From assembly GCA_905210845.1 (NCBI GenBank), contig CAJLYG010000076.1:1-12024 (forward strand): a stretch of 12,024 nucleotides of DNA. The letters run 5' to 3'. Both the position numbers and the translations under genes were made by a program. A model generated the notes under the pieces. It saw nothing but the letters and a program-made list of their open reading frames with translations, made no database searches and was not told where the DNA came from. Numbering within the stretch: the stretch's first letter is position 1; every line of letters starts with the position of its first letter. Below are positions 1-6,616 of the stretch, one piece after another. This stretch comes from an uncultured Prevotella sp. (GTDB taxonomy: Bacteria; Bacteroidota; Bacteroidia; Bacteroidales; Bacteroidaceae).

Positions 1-98
1 TGTCAAAGGTTGACAGGAAAAGCACATGTTTCGCTAAATTCTCTCGAGAATTTTGTGTGATAGCTTCATCATTTATATACGGATCATGATATGAATCG

Positions 99-112
99 AA
101 AACGTTCGTTTT
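99..112. promoter_or_regulatory. small perfect inverted repeat upstream of lipoprotein promoter
   Basis: The sequence reads AAAACG-TT-CGTTTT, two perfect 6-nt arms around TT. It lies about 40 nt upstream of the -7 element proposed for the next gene. An 8-nt palindrome, ATCATGAT, lies just before it at 83-90. Either could be an operator or upstream binding site, but AT-rich palindromes of this size also arise by chance and no regulator is encoded nearby. The rest of 1-98 holds nothing I can assign. Confidence 0.25.
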
Positions 113-126
113 AAAATTCAATGTAT

Positions 127-160
127 TTTGCCTCCTTTTCGCCAAATCTTTGTATTTTTG
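127..160 (+). promoter_or_regulatory. Bacteroidetes-type promoter for the MBL-fold lipoprotein gene
   Basis: The -7 element TATTTTTG (153-160) matches the Bacteroidetes consensus TAnnTTTG. A TTTG at 127-130 could be the -33 element; the 22-nt spacer is slightly long. Transcription would start near 165-168, and a good ribosome binding site (AAAGGAG, 181-187) follows before the ATG at 197. This is seen by motif match only. Confidence 0.55.
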
Positions 161-196
161 CATTCATATCCAGAAATCGTAAAGGAGAAAGACTGT

Positions 197-946
197 ATGA
201 AAAAGAGCATTCTATCAACACTATTGCTCATGATGGCAACCTTTGCGTTCGCAGCATGTAGCGGCAGCAAGGACAACCAGCAGGTTGACACGTTTAAGAC
301 CCGGAGTGGCAAGGAGATCACCTTTACCGCCATCAAGCACGGCAGCATCCGAATCACTTATGATGGCAAGGAGATAGAAGTGGATCCCGTCAGGAAAGTA
401 AAGCCGGAGACCAACTACGGTAAGTTCCCCAAGGCTGATCTCATCCTCGTCACCCATGAGCATTTCGACCATTGCGACACTGTGGCCATCCGCCAGTTAG
501 TAAAGTCTTCGACCCAGATCATTACGAATGAGCGTTGCGCCAAAATCATAGGGAAGGGTAGGGTGATGCATCCTGAGGACAAGTTGCAATTCGCCGATGG
601 CATGGCTATTGAGGCTGTTCCTGCTTACAACACGACTCCCGGAAGGACCCAGTACCACCCCCAAGGACGTGATAATGGATTCATTCTCACCCTTGATGGA
701 TTCCGTATCTATATTAGTGGCGACACAGAAGATATACCCGAGATGGAGGGCATCAAAGACATTGATGTGGCTTTCCTCTCCACTAACCAGCCCTTTACGA
801 TGACGCCCCAACAGTGTGCCAAAGCTGCAAGGACGATCCGTCCCAAAGTGTTGTTCCCTTACCACTATTCCGACACCGACATCCACAAGGTCGCTGAATT
901 GCTCAAGGGCAGCGGCATTGATGTGAGAATAAGAAATTATCAGTAA
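197..946 (+). CDS. UlaG-like MBL-fold metallohydrolase, predicted lipoprotein
   Basis: The protein has 249 residues from the ATG at 197, chosen because AAAGGAG lies at 181-187 and the N-terminus is then a proper signal peptide: Lys-Lys, a hydrophobic stretch (about residues 5-19) and a lipobox-like FAAC with the acceptor Cys at 21. An in-frame upstream start would bury this signal. The metallo-beta-lactamase signature HEHFDH is at 87-92, and further likely metal ligands are Asp176 (ISGDTED) and His223 (PYHY). The stretch PAYNT...YHPQGRDNGF (about 142-162) is typical of the UlaG / L-ascorbate-6-phosphate lactonase branch, where a His in the HP motif probably completes the site. It is likely an envelope-anchored, metal-dependent hydrolase; the substrate is unknown and a lactone or phosphoester is only a guess. 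Its -3 lipobox residue is Phe rather than the usual Leu. The gene stands alone: the next promoter is about 200 nt downstream. Confidence 0.85.
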   Translation: MKKSILSTLLLMMATFAFAACSGSKDNQQVDTFKTRSGKEITFTAIKHGSIRITYDGKEIEVDPVRKVKPETNYGKFPKADLILVTHEHFDHCDTVAIRQLVKSSTQIITNERCAKIIGKGRVMHPEDKLQFADGMAIEAVPAYNTTPGRTQYHPQGRDNGFILTLDGFRIYISGDTEDIPEMEGIKDIDVAFLSTNQPFTMTPQQCAKAARTIRPKVLFPYHYSDTDIHKVAELLKGSGIDVRIRNYQ

Positions 947-1120
947 GTTCTTGAAATTCTATATAGAAAAAGATCTTCGCTGCATAGCTTTTAAGGAATC
1001 GCTACCTAACGAAAAATCTATTTCTGTTAGATGACAACTTTGATTGCATGCGTTTGTAACCGATGAGCATTTACAATGGCAAAGACGTTCTTCGAATTGA
1101 TTGATTTAGCAACTTTTGGG
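947..1120. other. intergenic region without recognisable gene
   Basis: No ORF with a ribosome binding site was found on either strand. Two weak inverted repeats are present: CTAAC/GTTAG (about 1006-1030, loop about 15 nt, not a convincing terminator) and GCAAC/GTTGC (1109-1124, 6-nt loop), which overlaps the -33 area of the next promoter. A 16-nt element ATAGCTTTTAAGGAAT at 984-999 recurs in near-identical form at 2221-2236 and 7305-7320. Confidence 0.4.
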
Positions 1121-1151
1121 TTGCATGTATCGCAAAATATCACTAAATTTG
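1121..1151 (+). promoter_or_regulatory. promoter of the leader ORF and AraC-Ogt gene
   Basis: TAAATTTG at 1144-1151 is an exact TAnnTTTG -7 element, and TTG at 1121-1123 lies a 20-nt spacer upstream as a partial -33 element. The predicted start of transcription (about 1156-1159) falls at the edge of the ribosome binding site AAAAAGGAG (1156-1164), so the leader before the ORF at 1172 would be very short. The GCAAC/GTTGC inverted repeat at 1109-1124 overlaps the -33 position and could be an operator. Confidence 0.6.
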
Positions 1152-1171
1152 CATCAAAAAGGAGAAAAGAG

Positions 1172-1255
1172 ATGAAAATTCTAAATAAGGATGAGGCCGG
1201 ATGCTTCTGCAAGACAGAGGTTGTCGGTTTCGAGAACTTATCGCTGAGAAAATGA
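1172..1255 (+). CDS. 27-codon leader ORF overlapping the AraC-Ogt start
   Basis: This ORF starts MKILNKDEAGCFCK and ends ENLSLRK, then TGA at 1253-1255. It has the strongest ribosome binding site in the area (AAAAAGGAG, 1156-1164, 7 nt before the ATG) and sits immediately after a good promoter. Its stop overlaps the preferred start of the AraC-Ogt gene as ATGA (1252-1255), a classic arrangement for termination-reinitiation coupling. The peptide has a Cys-Phe-Cys pair at residues 11-13 and no recognisable domain. It could be a regulatory leader peptide or simply a ribosome-loading device. A third possibility is that it is the remnant 5' end of the gene after a frameshift, since a -1 slip at AAA-TGA would fuse it to the downstream protein. 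I do not recognise a family. Confidence 0.45.
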   Translation: MKILNKDEAGCFCKTEVVGFENLSLRK

Positions 1256-2097
1256 AAATAACGCAATCACAATATGATTTCGATCGAATAGCCAAGGCTA
1301 TCGGTTACATCCGGAACCATCGTGGAGAGCAACCTGACTTGAGGACGGTGGCGGAAGCTGTTGCTATGAGCCCATATCATTTCCAGCGTATGTTTCAGGA
1401 GTGGGCTGGCGTGTCCCCCAAGCATTTCCTGCAATTCCTGAATGTGAACTATGCCAAGCGCATCATGATGGAGACGCGCCTATCGTTGCTTGACGTTGCC
1501 GGGCGCACGGGATTGTCTTCCCCTGGACGACTTTACGATCTGTTTGTGACCATAGAAGGGATGACACCTGGTGAATACCGGAACGGGGGTGAACAATTGC
1601 ACATCCATTATCATTTTGCTATCTCTCCATTTGGGGAAATCCTTGTGGCTTCAACGGAAAAAGGTATATGCTTCATGGAGTTCGCCGACGATAGAGATAG
1701 TGCTCTTGTTGCCCTGAAGTCAAAGTTTCCTAATGCCAAGTATTCTTTTGGCGAGGATGACTTTCAGCAGAAGACACTTGCCATCTTCGAGAGTGACTGG
1801 AGGGATCTTGATGAAATCAAACTCCACCTAAAAGGAACTGAGTTTCAATTCAAGGTATGGGAAACTCTCCTTAAGATCCCTATGGGTGGGATGACTACCT
1901 ATGGCGATTTGGCAAGGGTTATCCACGAGCCAAAAGCTTGTCGTGCCGTGGGCTCAGCGGTTGCTAAGAATCCTGTCGCCCTTCTCATTCCATGCCATCG
2001 AGTGATTCGCGCAACAGGATGTATAGGCAACTATCACTGGGGCTCCGAGCGTAAGGCTGCCTTGTTAGGATGGGAAGCGGCGAAAATGAGAAAGTAG
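1252..2097 (+). CDS. AraC-type HTH / O6-alkylguanine-DNA alkyltransferase fusion (Ada-like)
   Basis: The protein has 281 residues from the ATG at 1252. This start was preferred because homologous fusions begin about ten residues before the first helix, and because the ATG overlaps the stop of the leader ORF. An in-frame ATG at 1201 (GAGG 5 nt upstream) would add 17 residues. Residues about 10-113 form the AraC double helix-turn-helix region (for example MSPYHFQRMFQEWAGVSPK). Residues about 115-280 form the methyltransferase domain, with the suicide-Cys motif PCHRVI (Cys248) and the DNA-binding RAVGSAVAKNP segment. The enzyme would transfer the alkyl group from O6-methylguanine to its own Cys. 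The N-terminal zinc domain of E. coli Ada, which repairs phosphotriesters and switches Ada to an activator, is absent, so self-induction by that route is not expected. The gene appears monocistronic apart from the leader ORF, and a nested inverted repeat follows it. Confidence 0.9.
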   Translation: MKITQSQYDFDRIAKAIGYIRNHRGEQPDLRTVAEAVAMSPYHFQRMFQEWAGVSPKHFLQFLNVNYAKRIMMETRLSLLDVAGRTGLSSPGRLYDLFVTIEGMTPGEYRNGGEQLHIHYHFAISPFGEILVASTEKGICFMEFADDRDSALVALKSKFPNAKYSFGEDDFQQKTLAIFESDWRDLDEIKLHLKGTEFQFKVWETLLKIPMGGMTTYGDLARVIHEPKACRAVGSAVAKNPVALLIPCHRVIRATGCIGNYHWGSERKAALLGWEAAKMRK

Positions 2098-2109
2098 ACC
2101 ATCGAAGTA

Positions 2110-2152
2110 TTCGCAAGCGTTTCAAAACAAATTGTTTTCTTCTGCTTGCGAA
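2110..2152 (+). terminator. nested inverted repeat after the AraC-Ogt gene, possible terminator
   Basis: Perfect 9-nt arms TTCGCAAGC (2110-2118) and GCTTGCGAA (2144-2152) enclose a second inverted repeat, AAAACAA-a-TTGTTTT (2124-2138). As RNA this gives an outer 9-bp stem and an inner AAAAC/GUUUU stem separated by small internal bulges. There is no run of T after the outer stem on the + strand, so it is not a canonical intrinsic terminator. It could still end the upstream transcript, act as an attenuator ahead of ftsX, or be a DNA-level binding site. Position 13 nt after the stop codon favours a 3'-end role. Confidence 0.5.
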
Positions 2153-2194
2153 GTTAATAGTAGTTAATCCCTCGTTTAATCAACTTTTTTTTTG

Positions 2195-2202
2195 TTACTT
2201 TG
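2195..2202 (+). promoter_or_regulatory. possible -7 element of the ftsX-folK operon
   Basis: TTACTTTG followed by CA resembles the TAnnTTTG element but misses the A at the second position. It is the best candidate between the hairpin ending at 2152 and the ftsX start at 2235. No convincing TTTG lies at the right distance upstream. An 11-nt T-rich run (2184-2193) precedes it. Confidence 0.35.
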
Positions 2203-2234
2203 CACCAAATTTGGATTATTATAGCCTTTAAGGA

Positions 2235-3116
2235 ATGGGAAAAAAGCGAAATAAAACCCGCAACCGTCATGGCTTGCAGGCCATTACTCTATGTATCAGC
2301 ACCGCATTGGTGCTCATTTTGTTAGGATTGGTCGTCTTCTCTGTCCTTGCAGGACGGAATCTGTCTTCCTATGTAAAAGAGAACCTTGTGGTAACCATGA
2401 TGTTAGAGCAAGACATGACGGACCCGGAGGCGCAACAGATCTGTTCTTCGTTGAAGATGCGCCCTTATATCAAGCAAATCCATTACATCAGCAAAGAGGA
2501 GTCTTTGAAGGAAGCGACCAAGGCAATGGGCACTGATCCTTCTGAGTTTACCAATGGCGTGAACCCATTCCCGTCTTCCATTGAGATCACGTTGACTTCG
2601 GATTATGCCAACAATGATTCCTTGAAATGGATTTCCAAGGAATTGCGCAAGTATCCCAAGGTCAGTGAGATCAATTATCAGAAAGACTTGGTGGATAAAG
2701 TCAACCAGAACCTGTATCGGATTGGCTTGGTCTTGGTCGTGCTCGCCATCCTCCTGACGTTTGTCTCTTTCTCCCTGATCAATAATACCATCCGGCTGAG
2801 CGTGTATGCTCGGCGCTTTTCCATCCACACGATGAAATTGGTGGGAGCTTCCTGGGGATTTATCCGACGGCCTTTTGTCAGAAGGGCGATCTGGGAAGGG
2901 GTCATCGCAGCCTTCGTTGCTTGCCTTGTCCTGTCGGGTTGCGTGTTTGCGCTTTACAACTATGAGCCGGACATCTTGACGGTAGTCACATGGCAGGTCA
3001 TGGCCATCACGGCAGCGTCAGTTTTCCTATTTGGCATTATTATCACGGCTATCTGCGCGAACATTTCAGTCAATAAGTTCCTGAGGATGAAGGCCGGGGA
3101 ATTGTATAAGATATAA
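2235..3116 (+). CDS. ftsX: cell division protein FtsX
   Basis: This is a 293-residue inner-membrane protein with the FtsX plan. A basic cytoplasmic N-terminus (MGKKRNKTRNRHG) is followed by TM1 at about 17-40 and an extracytoplasmic domain at about 41-163. Three more hydrophobic segments follow, at about 165-187, 225-245 and 252-277. FtsX pairs with the ATPase FtsE as an ABC-transporter-like complex that does not transport but activates cell-wall hydrolases at the division site. The ftsE gene is not in this window, so it must lie elsewhere, as is common in Bacteroidetes. The start at 2235 has AAGGA directly abutting the ATG (2230-2234), unusually close for a ribosome binding site, but the N-terminus matches the family and no better start exists. 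It is the first gene of a six-gene operon. Confidence 0.93.
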   Translation: MGKKRNKTRNRHGLQAITLCISTALVLILLGLVVFSVLAGRNLSSYVKENLVVTMMLEQDMTDPEAQQICSSLKMRPYIKQIHYISKEESLKEATKAMGTDPSEFTNGVNPFPSSIEITLTSDYANNDSLKWISKELRKYPKVSEINYQKDLVDKVNQNLYRIGLVLVVLAILLTFVSFSLINNTIRLSVYARRFSIHTMKLVGASWGFIRRPFVRRAIWEGVIAAFVACLVLSGCVFALYNYEPDILTVVTWQVMAITAASVFLFGIIITAICANISVNKFLRMKAGELYKI

Positions 3117-3125
3117 TTAAAGACA

Positions 3126-3377
3126 ATGGATAAGAAGAATTTCGCATTTGATAAGGTCAACTTCATTTTGTTGGCAATTGGCATGTTGGTCGTCATCGTA
3201 GGCTTCCTGTTGATGAGTGGGAGCGGTTCTACGGAGACTCATTATGATCCGGACATCTTCAGCGTGAGGCGTATCAAGGTGGCACCTGTGGTCTGCCTGT
3301 TCGGGTTCGTGTTTATGATTTATGCGATTGTCCGTAGACCCAAGGACAAGGATACGGCTGACAAGAAGGAAGAATAA
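3126..3377 (+). CDS. DUF3098 family small membrane protein
   Basis: The protein has 83 residues and two predicted transmembrane helices (about 11-31 and 52-68). A polar loop carries DPDIFSVRRIKVAP between them, and the C-terminal tail is strongly charged (Lys/Asp/Glu). This layout and its position between ftsX and uppP are characteristic of the Bacteroidetes DUF3098 family, for which I know no established function. It begins 9 nt after ftsX, and its TAA overlaps the uppP ATG by one base (TAATG), so translation of the two is probably coupled. The context suggests an accessory envelope role tied to FtsX or UppP; this is inference from position only. Confidence 0.85.
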   Translation: MDKKNFAFDKVNFILLAIGMLVVIVGFLLMSGSGSTETHYDPDIFSVRRIKVAPVVCLFGFVFMIYAIVRRPKDKDTADKKEE

Positions 3378-4294
3378 TGACGACTCTGCAGACTATCATT
3401 ATAGCCATTGTGGAAGGATTGACCGAATTCCTCCCAGTGTCCAGCACGGGGCACATGATCATCACACAGAACTTGTTGGGCGTAAGACAAGGGGATCCCT
3501 TTGTTCATGCTTTTACCTTTATTATCCAGTTTGGGGCCATCCTTTCTGTGGTATGTCTGTATTGGAAGAGGTTCTTTGCCCTCGACCATTCCCCTGTGCC
3601 CGGCCTTGAACCGCGGGATGTTTATTACGCGGGATGCCATGGATGGAAGAAGATATGGAAAGGAATCCTTCGTGGTTGGAAGGTCTTCTACCACCGGTTC
3701 CACTTCTATTGGCTGTTGGTCATAGGCGTTCTCCCGGCAGTGGTGATAGGCTTGGCCGCGAAGAAAAGCGGTCTGTTGGATTGGTTGCTTGACAGTGTCA
3801 CCGTCGTGGCGGTGATGTTGGTCGTGGGAGGAGTCTTCATGTTGTTCTGCGACCGGATCTTCAACAAGGGAACAGACGAGAACAAGGTGGATGAGAAACG
3901 GGCTTTCAAGATCGGGCTCTTCCAGTGTATCTCTGTCATCCCAGGCGTCAGCCGGTCCATGGCTACGATCGTGGGAGGAATGCAGCAGAAACTGACCAGG
4001 AAGAAAGCTGCGGAATTTAGTTTCTTCTTGGCAGTCCCTACCATGGCAGGCGCAACCTTGCTCGACCTGATCGAGATGTTTGGCGAGTCCAACGACTGGG
4101 CTACTTCGCAGAATATCTTCTTGCTGGTCTTAGGGTGCTTCATCGCCTTCGTCGTCGCGATCCTTGCCATGAAATGGTTTGTTGGGTTCCTGACGAAATA
4201 TGGATTCAAGGCATTCGGCTGGTATCGTATTATCGTAGGCGGGATCATTCTCATCCTGCTCTTGACCGGTCATTCACTCGTAATGGTTGACTAA
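3377..4294 (+). CDS. uppP: undecaprenyl-diphosphate phosphatase (BacA/UppP)
   Basis: This 305-residue integral membrane enzyme dephosphorylates undecaprenyl diphosphate so the lipid carrier can be reused for peptidoglycan and surface glycans; overproduction of the family confers bacitracin resistance. Both family signatures are present: EGLTEFLPVSSTGH at 13-26 (catalytic Glu region) and PGVSRSMAT at 189-197 (catalytic Arg193 region). Several hydrophobic helices follow to the C-terminus. The protein is about 30-40 residues longer than the typical 265-275. The excess lies at about 66-108, a Trp/His/Lys-rich segment (for example GCHGWKKIWKGILRGW) between the second and third helical regions. The start overlaps the preceding stop; the stop directly abuts the truB ATG. 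Confidence 0.95.
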   Translation: MTTLQTIIIAIVEGLTEFLPVSSTGHMIITQNLLGVRQGDPFVHAFTFIIQFGAILSVVCLYWKRFFALDHSPVPGLEPRDVYYAGCHGWKKIWKGILRGWKVFYHRFHFYWLLVIGVLPAVVIGLAAKKSGLLDWLLDSVTVVAVMLVVGGVFMLFCDRIFNKGTDENKVDEKRAFKIGLFQCISVIPGVSRSMATIVGGMQQKLTRKKAAEFSFFLAVPTMAGATLLDLIEMFGESNDWATSQNIFLLVLGCFIAFVVAILAMKWFVGFLTKYGFKAFGWYRIIVGGIILILLLTGHSLVMVD

Positions 4295-5002
4295 ATGAAT
4301 TTTCAGGAAGGCGAGATTATCTATATCAACAAGCCCTATCGGATGTCGAGCTTCGGTGCCTTGGCACATATCCGCTATCTGGTATCCAAGCGAGTAGGGA
4401 AAAAGGTGAAAATGGGGCATGCGGGAACGTTAGACCCATTGGCAACAGGTGTCTTGATCCTTTGTACGGGCAAGGCTACCAAGAAGATCGAGAGCTTGCA
4501 ATATCACACGAAGGAATATACGGCCACCCTTCAGTTGGGGGCTACCACGGCCAGCTATGACCGTGAGCATACGGTCAACCAGGTGTACCCAACCAAGCAT
4601 ATTACCAGGGAGCTGATCTTGGGCATCTTGCCGCGGTTCATCGGTGATATCGAGCAGGTCCCGCCGTCTTATAGCGCCTGCAAGATCAATGGCGACCGTG
4701 CCTACCAATTGCGTCGGGACGGACAGGAAGTGAAGCTAAAGCCGAAGGTGGTCCACATTGATGAGATCGAGTTGACCGACTTTGATCCGGATGCCATGCA
4801 GATGAGCATCAGGGTGGTCTGCGGGAAAGGTACCTATATTCGCTCCTTAGCACGGGACATAGGGCGTGCTTTGGGCAGTGGCGCATTCCTGACAGCCTTG
4901 TGCAGGACACGGGTCGGGGATGTCAAGTTGGACGAGTGTATTGATTTCGATCATTTCGGAGAGTGGTTGGATCACCAGGAAATAGAAAATACTAAATCAT
5001 AG
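4295..5002 (+). CDS. truB: tRNA pseudouridine(55) synthase TruB
   Basis: This 235-residue enzyme isomerises uridine 55 to pseudouridine in the T-loop of tRNAs. The catalytic motif is MGHAGTLDPLATGVL at about 40-54, with nucleophile Asp47. The segments YTATLQLGATTASYD (about 74-88) and KGTYIRSLARDIG (about 178-190) also match the family. It is shorter than E. coli TruB (314) because the C-terminal PUA-like domain is missing or vestigial, as in many Bacteroidetes. The ATG follows the uppP TAA with no gap, so coupling is expected. No separate promoter was seen. Confidence 0.95.
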   Translation: MNFQEGEIIYINKPYRMSSFGALAHIRYLVSKRVGKKVKMGHAGTLDPLATGVLILCTGKATKKIESLQYHTKEYTATLQLGATTASYDREHTVNQVYPTKHITRELILGILPRFIGDIEQVPPSYSACKINGDRAYQLRRDGQEVKLKPKVVHIDEIELTDFDPDAMQMSIRVVCGKGTYIRSLARDIGRALGSGAFLTALCRTRVGDVKLDECIDFDHFGEWLDHQEIENTKS

Positions 5003-5020
5003 AAAGGAGATTATACAGTC

Positions 5021-6202
5021 ATGAAGTTATCTCAATTTAAATTCAAGTTGCCTGAGGACCAGGTGGCATTGTACCCCCATAGTATCGTCCATGAGTACAC
5101 GAACGATGATGGGACGAAAGGCTCTTTCCGCGTCACCCGCCGGGATGAGTGCCGTCTGATGGTGCTGCATAAGCAATCTCAGCGAATCGAGATGTTCAAG
5201 AAGGATGAAAAGGGAAATCCCATTGAGGGCGAATATCTGGACTTCAGGAATGTAATCGATTACTTCGATGAGGGCGATACCTTCATCTTCAATGATACGA
5301 AAGTGTTCCCCGCCCGGTTGTATGGCACCAAGGAGAAGACGGATGCCAAGATCGAGGTGTTCCTCCTGCGTGAGCTCAATGAGGAAATGCGACTCTGGGA
5401 TGTGCTCGTGGAGCCTGCCCGCAAGATCCGCATCGGCAATAAGCTGTTCTTCGATGACAGTGGAACGATGGTGGCAGAGGTCATCGACAACACGACCAGC
5501 CGTGGACGTACCCTGCGCTTCCTCTATGATTGCCCGCATGATGAGTTCAAACGCGAGCTGTTTGCCTTAGGAGAGGCACCGCTGCCCCATTATATCATCG
5601 ACCACAAGAATGCTGAGGGAGAGTTCGACCGTCCTGCAACCTTGGAGGACCAGGAGGACTTCCAGTGTATCTTTGCCAAGAATGAGGGGGCGGTCACAGC
5701 CCCTGCAACAGGGCTCCATTTCAGTAGGGAACTGATGAAGCGGATGGAAATCAAAGGCATTAACTCTGCTTTTATCACCTTGCATTGTGGGTTGGGCAAT
5801 TTCCACGACATCGAAGTGGAGGACCTGACCAAGCATAAGATGGACTCCGAGCAGATGTTCGTGAACAAGGAGGCTTGCGACCTTGTCAACAAGTCGAAAA
5901 CGGAGGGACATCATGTTTGTGCGGTCGGCATCAGCGTGGTCAAGGCTACGGAGACCGCGGTCGGAACGGACGGACTGCTGAAAGAGTTCGATGGATGGAC
6001 GAATAAGTTTATCTTCCCGCCTTATGAGTTTGGACTTGCCGATACGATGATAGCCAATTTCTATCATCCTTTGTCTACCTTACTGATGACCACGGCAGCC
6101 TTTGGCGGCTATGATTTGGTGATGGAGGCTTATAACTTAGCGGTCAAGAACGGCTATAAGTTTGGCTGTTATGGTGACGCCCTCCTCATTGTGAACGATT
6201 AA
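5021..6202 (+). CDS. queA: tRNA preQ1(34) S-adenosylmethionine ribosyltransferase-isomerase QueA
   Basis: The enzyme transfers and isomerises the ribose of S-adenosylmethionine onto preQ1 at tRNA position 34, giving epoxyqueuosine. Recognisable family blocks are FNDTKVFPARLYG (about 91-103), KIEVFLLREL, LWDVLVEPARKIRIG, EGAVTAPATGLHF, FITLHCGLGNF, and the C-terminal TMIANFYHPLSTLL...YKFGCYGDALLI. At 393 residues it is longer than the E. coli protein (356). An N-terminal insertion at about 24-45 carries the NDDGTKGSFRVTRRDE stretch, and there is extra sequence around KKDEKGNPIEGEY. This appears usual for Prevotella. The start has AAAGGAG at 5003-5009, 11 nt before the ATG, the clearest ribosome binding site inside the operon. 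Confidence 0.95.
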   Translation: MKLSQFKFKLPEDQVALYPHSIVHEYTNDDGTKGSFRVTRRDECRLMVLHKQSQRIEMFKKDEKGNPIEGEYLDFRNVIDYFDEGDTFIFNDTKVFPARLYGTKEKTDAKIEVFLLRELNEEMRLWDVLVEPARKIRIGNKLFFDDSGTMVAEVIDNTTSRGRTLRFLYDCPHDEFKRELFALGEAPLPHYIIDHKNAEGEFDRPATLEDQEDFQCIFAKNEGAVTAPATGLHFSRELMKRMEIKGINSAFITLHCGLGNFHDIEVEDLTKHKMDSEQMFVNKEACDLVNKSKTEGHHVCAVGISVVKATETAVGTDGLLKEFDGWTNKFIFPPYEFGLADTMIANFYHPLSTLLMTTAAFGGYDLVMEAYNLAVKNGYKFGCYGDALLIVND

Positions 6203-6205
6203 TCC

Positions 6206-6613
6206 ATGCATACAGTATACTTAGGATTGGGCTCTAATATCGGCAACCGTAAGCGGATGATCCGGGATGCGGTTGCCGATATTGGTCTTAGGGTAGGGGA
6301 AGTCAAGCGACTTTCTTCCTTCTATGAGACCAAGCCCTGGGGTTTCGAGTCCCCCAATGACTTCATCAACGCCGCGGTATGCGTCGAAACGGAGCTCGCT
6401 CCCCGCCAGTTGTTAGAGACAACACAGCAGATAGAAAAAGACTTAGGCAGAGTGGAGAAGACGCAGGACGGGGCATATCACGACCGTGTCATTGACATTG
6501 ATATCCTCCTGTATGATGACTTGCGCGTTGACGAACCTGACCTGAAGATCCCTCATCCCTTGATGGCAGAACGCGATTTCGTCATGAAGCCTTTGGGTGA
6601 AATCAGGAGATGA
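6206..6613 (+). CDS. folK: HPPK: 6-hydroxymethyl-7,8-dihydropterin pyrophosphokinase
   Basis: This 135-residue enzyme passes pyrophosphate from ATP to 6-hydroxymethyl-dihydropterin in folate synthesis. Motifs in order are YLGLGSNIGNR (5-15), the substrate-binding KPWGFESPNDFINAAVCVET, the metal- and ATP-binding block HDRVIDIDILLYD (about 92-104) and PHPLMAERDFVMKPLGEI. The protein stops soon after this last block and is shorter than E. coli HPPK (159). All catalytic blocks are retained, so it should be active. It starts 3 nt after queA with no clear ribosome binding site, so it likely relies on coupling. It is the last gene of the operon; a short terminator follows. Confidence 0.94.
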   Translation: MHTVYLGLGSNIGNRKRMIRDAVADIGLRVGEVKRLSSFYETKPWGFESPNDFINAAVCVETELAPRQLLETTQQIEKDLGRVEKTQDGAYHDRVIDIDILLYDDLRVDEPDLKIPHPLMAERDFVMKPLGEIRR

Positions 6614-6616
6614 AGC

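Noticed and set aside
1..60. Open frame from the window edge ending in TGA at 58-60 (CQRLTGKAHVSLNSLENFV), possible 3' end of an upstream gene
   Set aside because: Nineteen codons with no recognisable family cannot be told apart from chance; no terminator follows.
1191..1247. Alternative 18-codon ORF starting at ATG 1191 within the AraC-Ogt leader
   Set aside because: Weaker ribosome binding site than the ORF at 1172, and its stop does not overlap the downstream start.
5567..6067. 166-codon minus-strand ORF opposite queA
   Set aside because: Shadow of the queA reading frame without start signals or recognisable domains.
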